A DNA stretch of 64,000 nucleotides, taken from contig CAJINV010000010.1 of NCBI GenBank assembly GCA_905178155.1, forward strand, positions 3,864,587 to 3,928,586, given 5' to 3'. Below, one piece after another: positions 63,974 to 64,000 of the stretch (within the stretch, counting starts at the first letter, position 1; each line of letters begins with the position of its first letter). Below the pieces are notes generated by a model that searched no databases, was not told the origin of the DNA, and saw only the letters and a list, made by a program, of their open reading frames with translations. This DNA is from Amoebophrya sp. A120. Its lineage: Eukaryota > Sar > Dinophyceae > Syndiniales > Amoebophryaceae. The translations under genes and the position numbers were made by a program.

Positions 63974-64000
63974 GGTGCGACACGGGGCGGGGACAGCTAC

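Noticed and set aside
1-64000. tRNA, rRNA or spliced-leader RNA genes
   Set aside because: Looked for by eye (tRNA arms, the dinoflagellate leader core) and not found; small RNA genes could still be missed without a covariance search.

Overview
The window reads as nuclear DNA of a dinoflagellate-like protist, most plausibly a parasitic syndinian of the Amoebophrya type. The basis is: protein-coding genes all on the + strand, broken by two intron populations (about 20 ordinary GT-AG introns and 61 short 'introner' elements), with Q/N/S/G-rich tails and mixed GC. The taxon is an inference; no rRNA, spliced-leader RNA or tRNA gene was found to confirm it.

The dominant signal is the introners. 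They are 136-430 bp units (longer where something is nested in them) that begin TAT and end ATA, carry terminal inverted repeats (TIRs) of about 20-40 bp, and are flanked by 5-bp target-site duplications (TSDs). 40 of the 61 TSD pairs are perfect, 14 match at 4/5, one at 3/5, and six do not follow the rule. I sort them by TIR into ten families: IE-A (TATCAAATGCAAAAATGTCT, then GGGTCTGGAA), IE-B (TATCCTGTGCAAAAGTATCG), IE-C (TATTACAATGAAAAATGCCC), IE-D (TATCAAGAGGAAAAATCCCC), IE-E (TATCCAAGAAAAAAACTGTG), IE-F (TATGAGAGTGCACAACTCCC), IE-G (TATCCTGTGTAAAAACGTAC), IE-H (TATGGCGTTCTCAAATGTTA), IE-I (TATGGATGTGTCAGGATCGA) and IE-J (TATCCAGTGCAAAAG). Counts are A15, B11, C3, D6, E6, F7, G6, H2, I4, J1. 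Families with unrelated TIRs share an internal motif, TTTGT[A/C/G]ATGC and its complement GCAT[T/G/C]ACAAA. Removing one element plus one TSD copy restores the reading frame at every coding insertion I tested, without GT-AG borders.

Layout, all + strand: 1-430 palindromic GC-rich repeats. 2835-15656 tRNA 2'-phosphotransferase (Tpt1) fused to a very long Q/N-rich tail, 20 introners. 17279-18904 2OG-Fe(II) oxygenase and 19764-21498 RWD-RING E3 ligase, both without introners. 22371-24754 small membrane protein with a 1.8-kb interrupted introner. 25475-26925 MYCBP-like protein. 27697-30603 family X DNA polymerase. 31463-38831 a partially tandem-duplicated gene where the two copies differ by introner insertions. 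39807-41097 TRAPPC1/Bet5. 42037-43947 unknown protein. 44996-48723, 49407-52044 and 53751-59188 three members of a Cys-containing, probably secreted or membrane family; the last carries two F-type-lectin-like domains. The gene at 31463 shares their N-terminus. 60632-63973 BTB-SPRY protein.

The genes form no single pathway. RNA repair, DNA repair, vesicle tethering and ubiquitylation genes sit beside an expanding family of putative surface proteins. What unites the window is ongoing intron gain by DNA-transposon-like elements, shown directly by a filled/empty site pair inside the duplicated gene.
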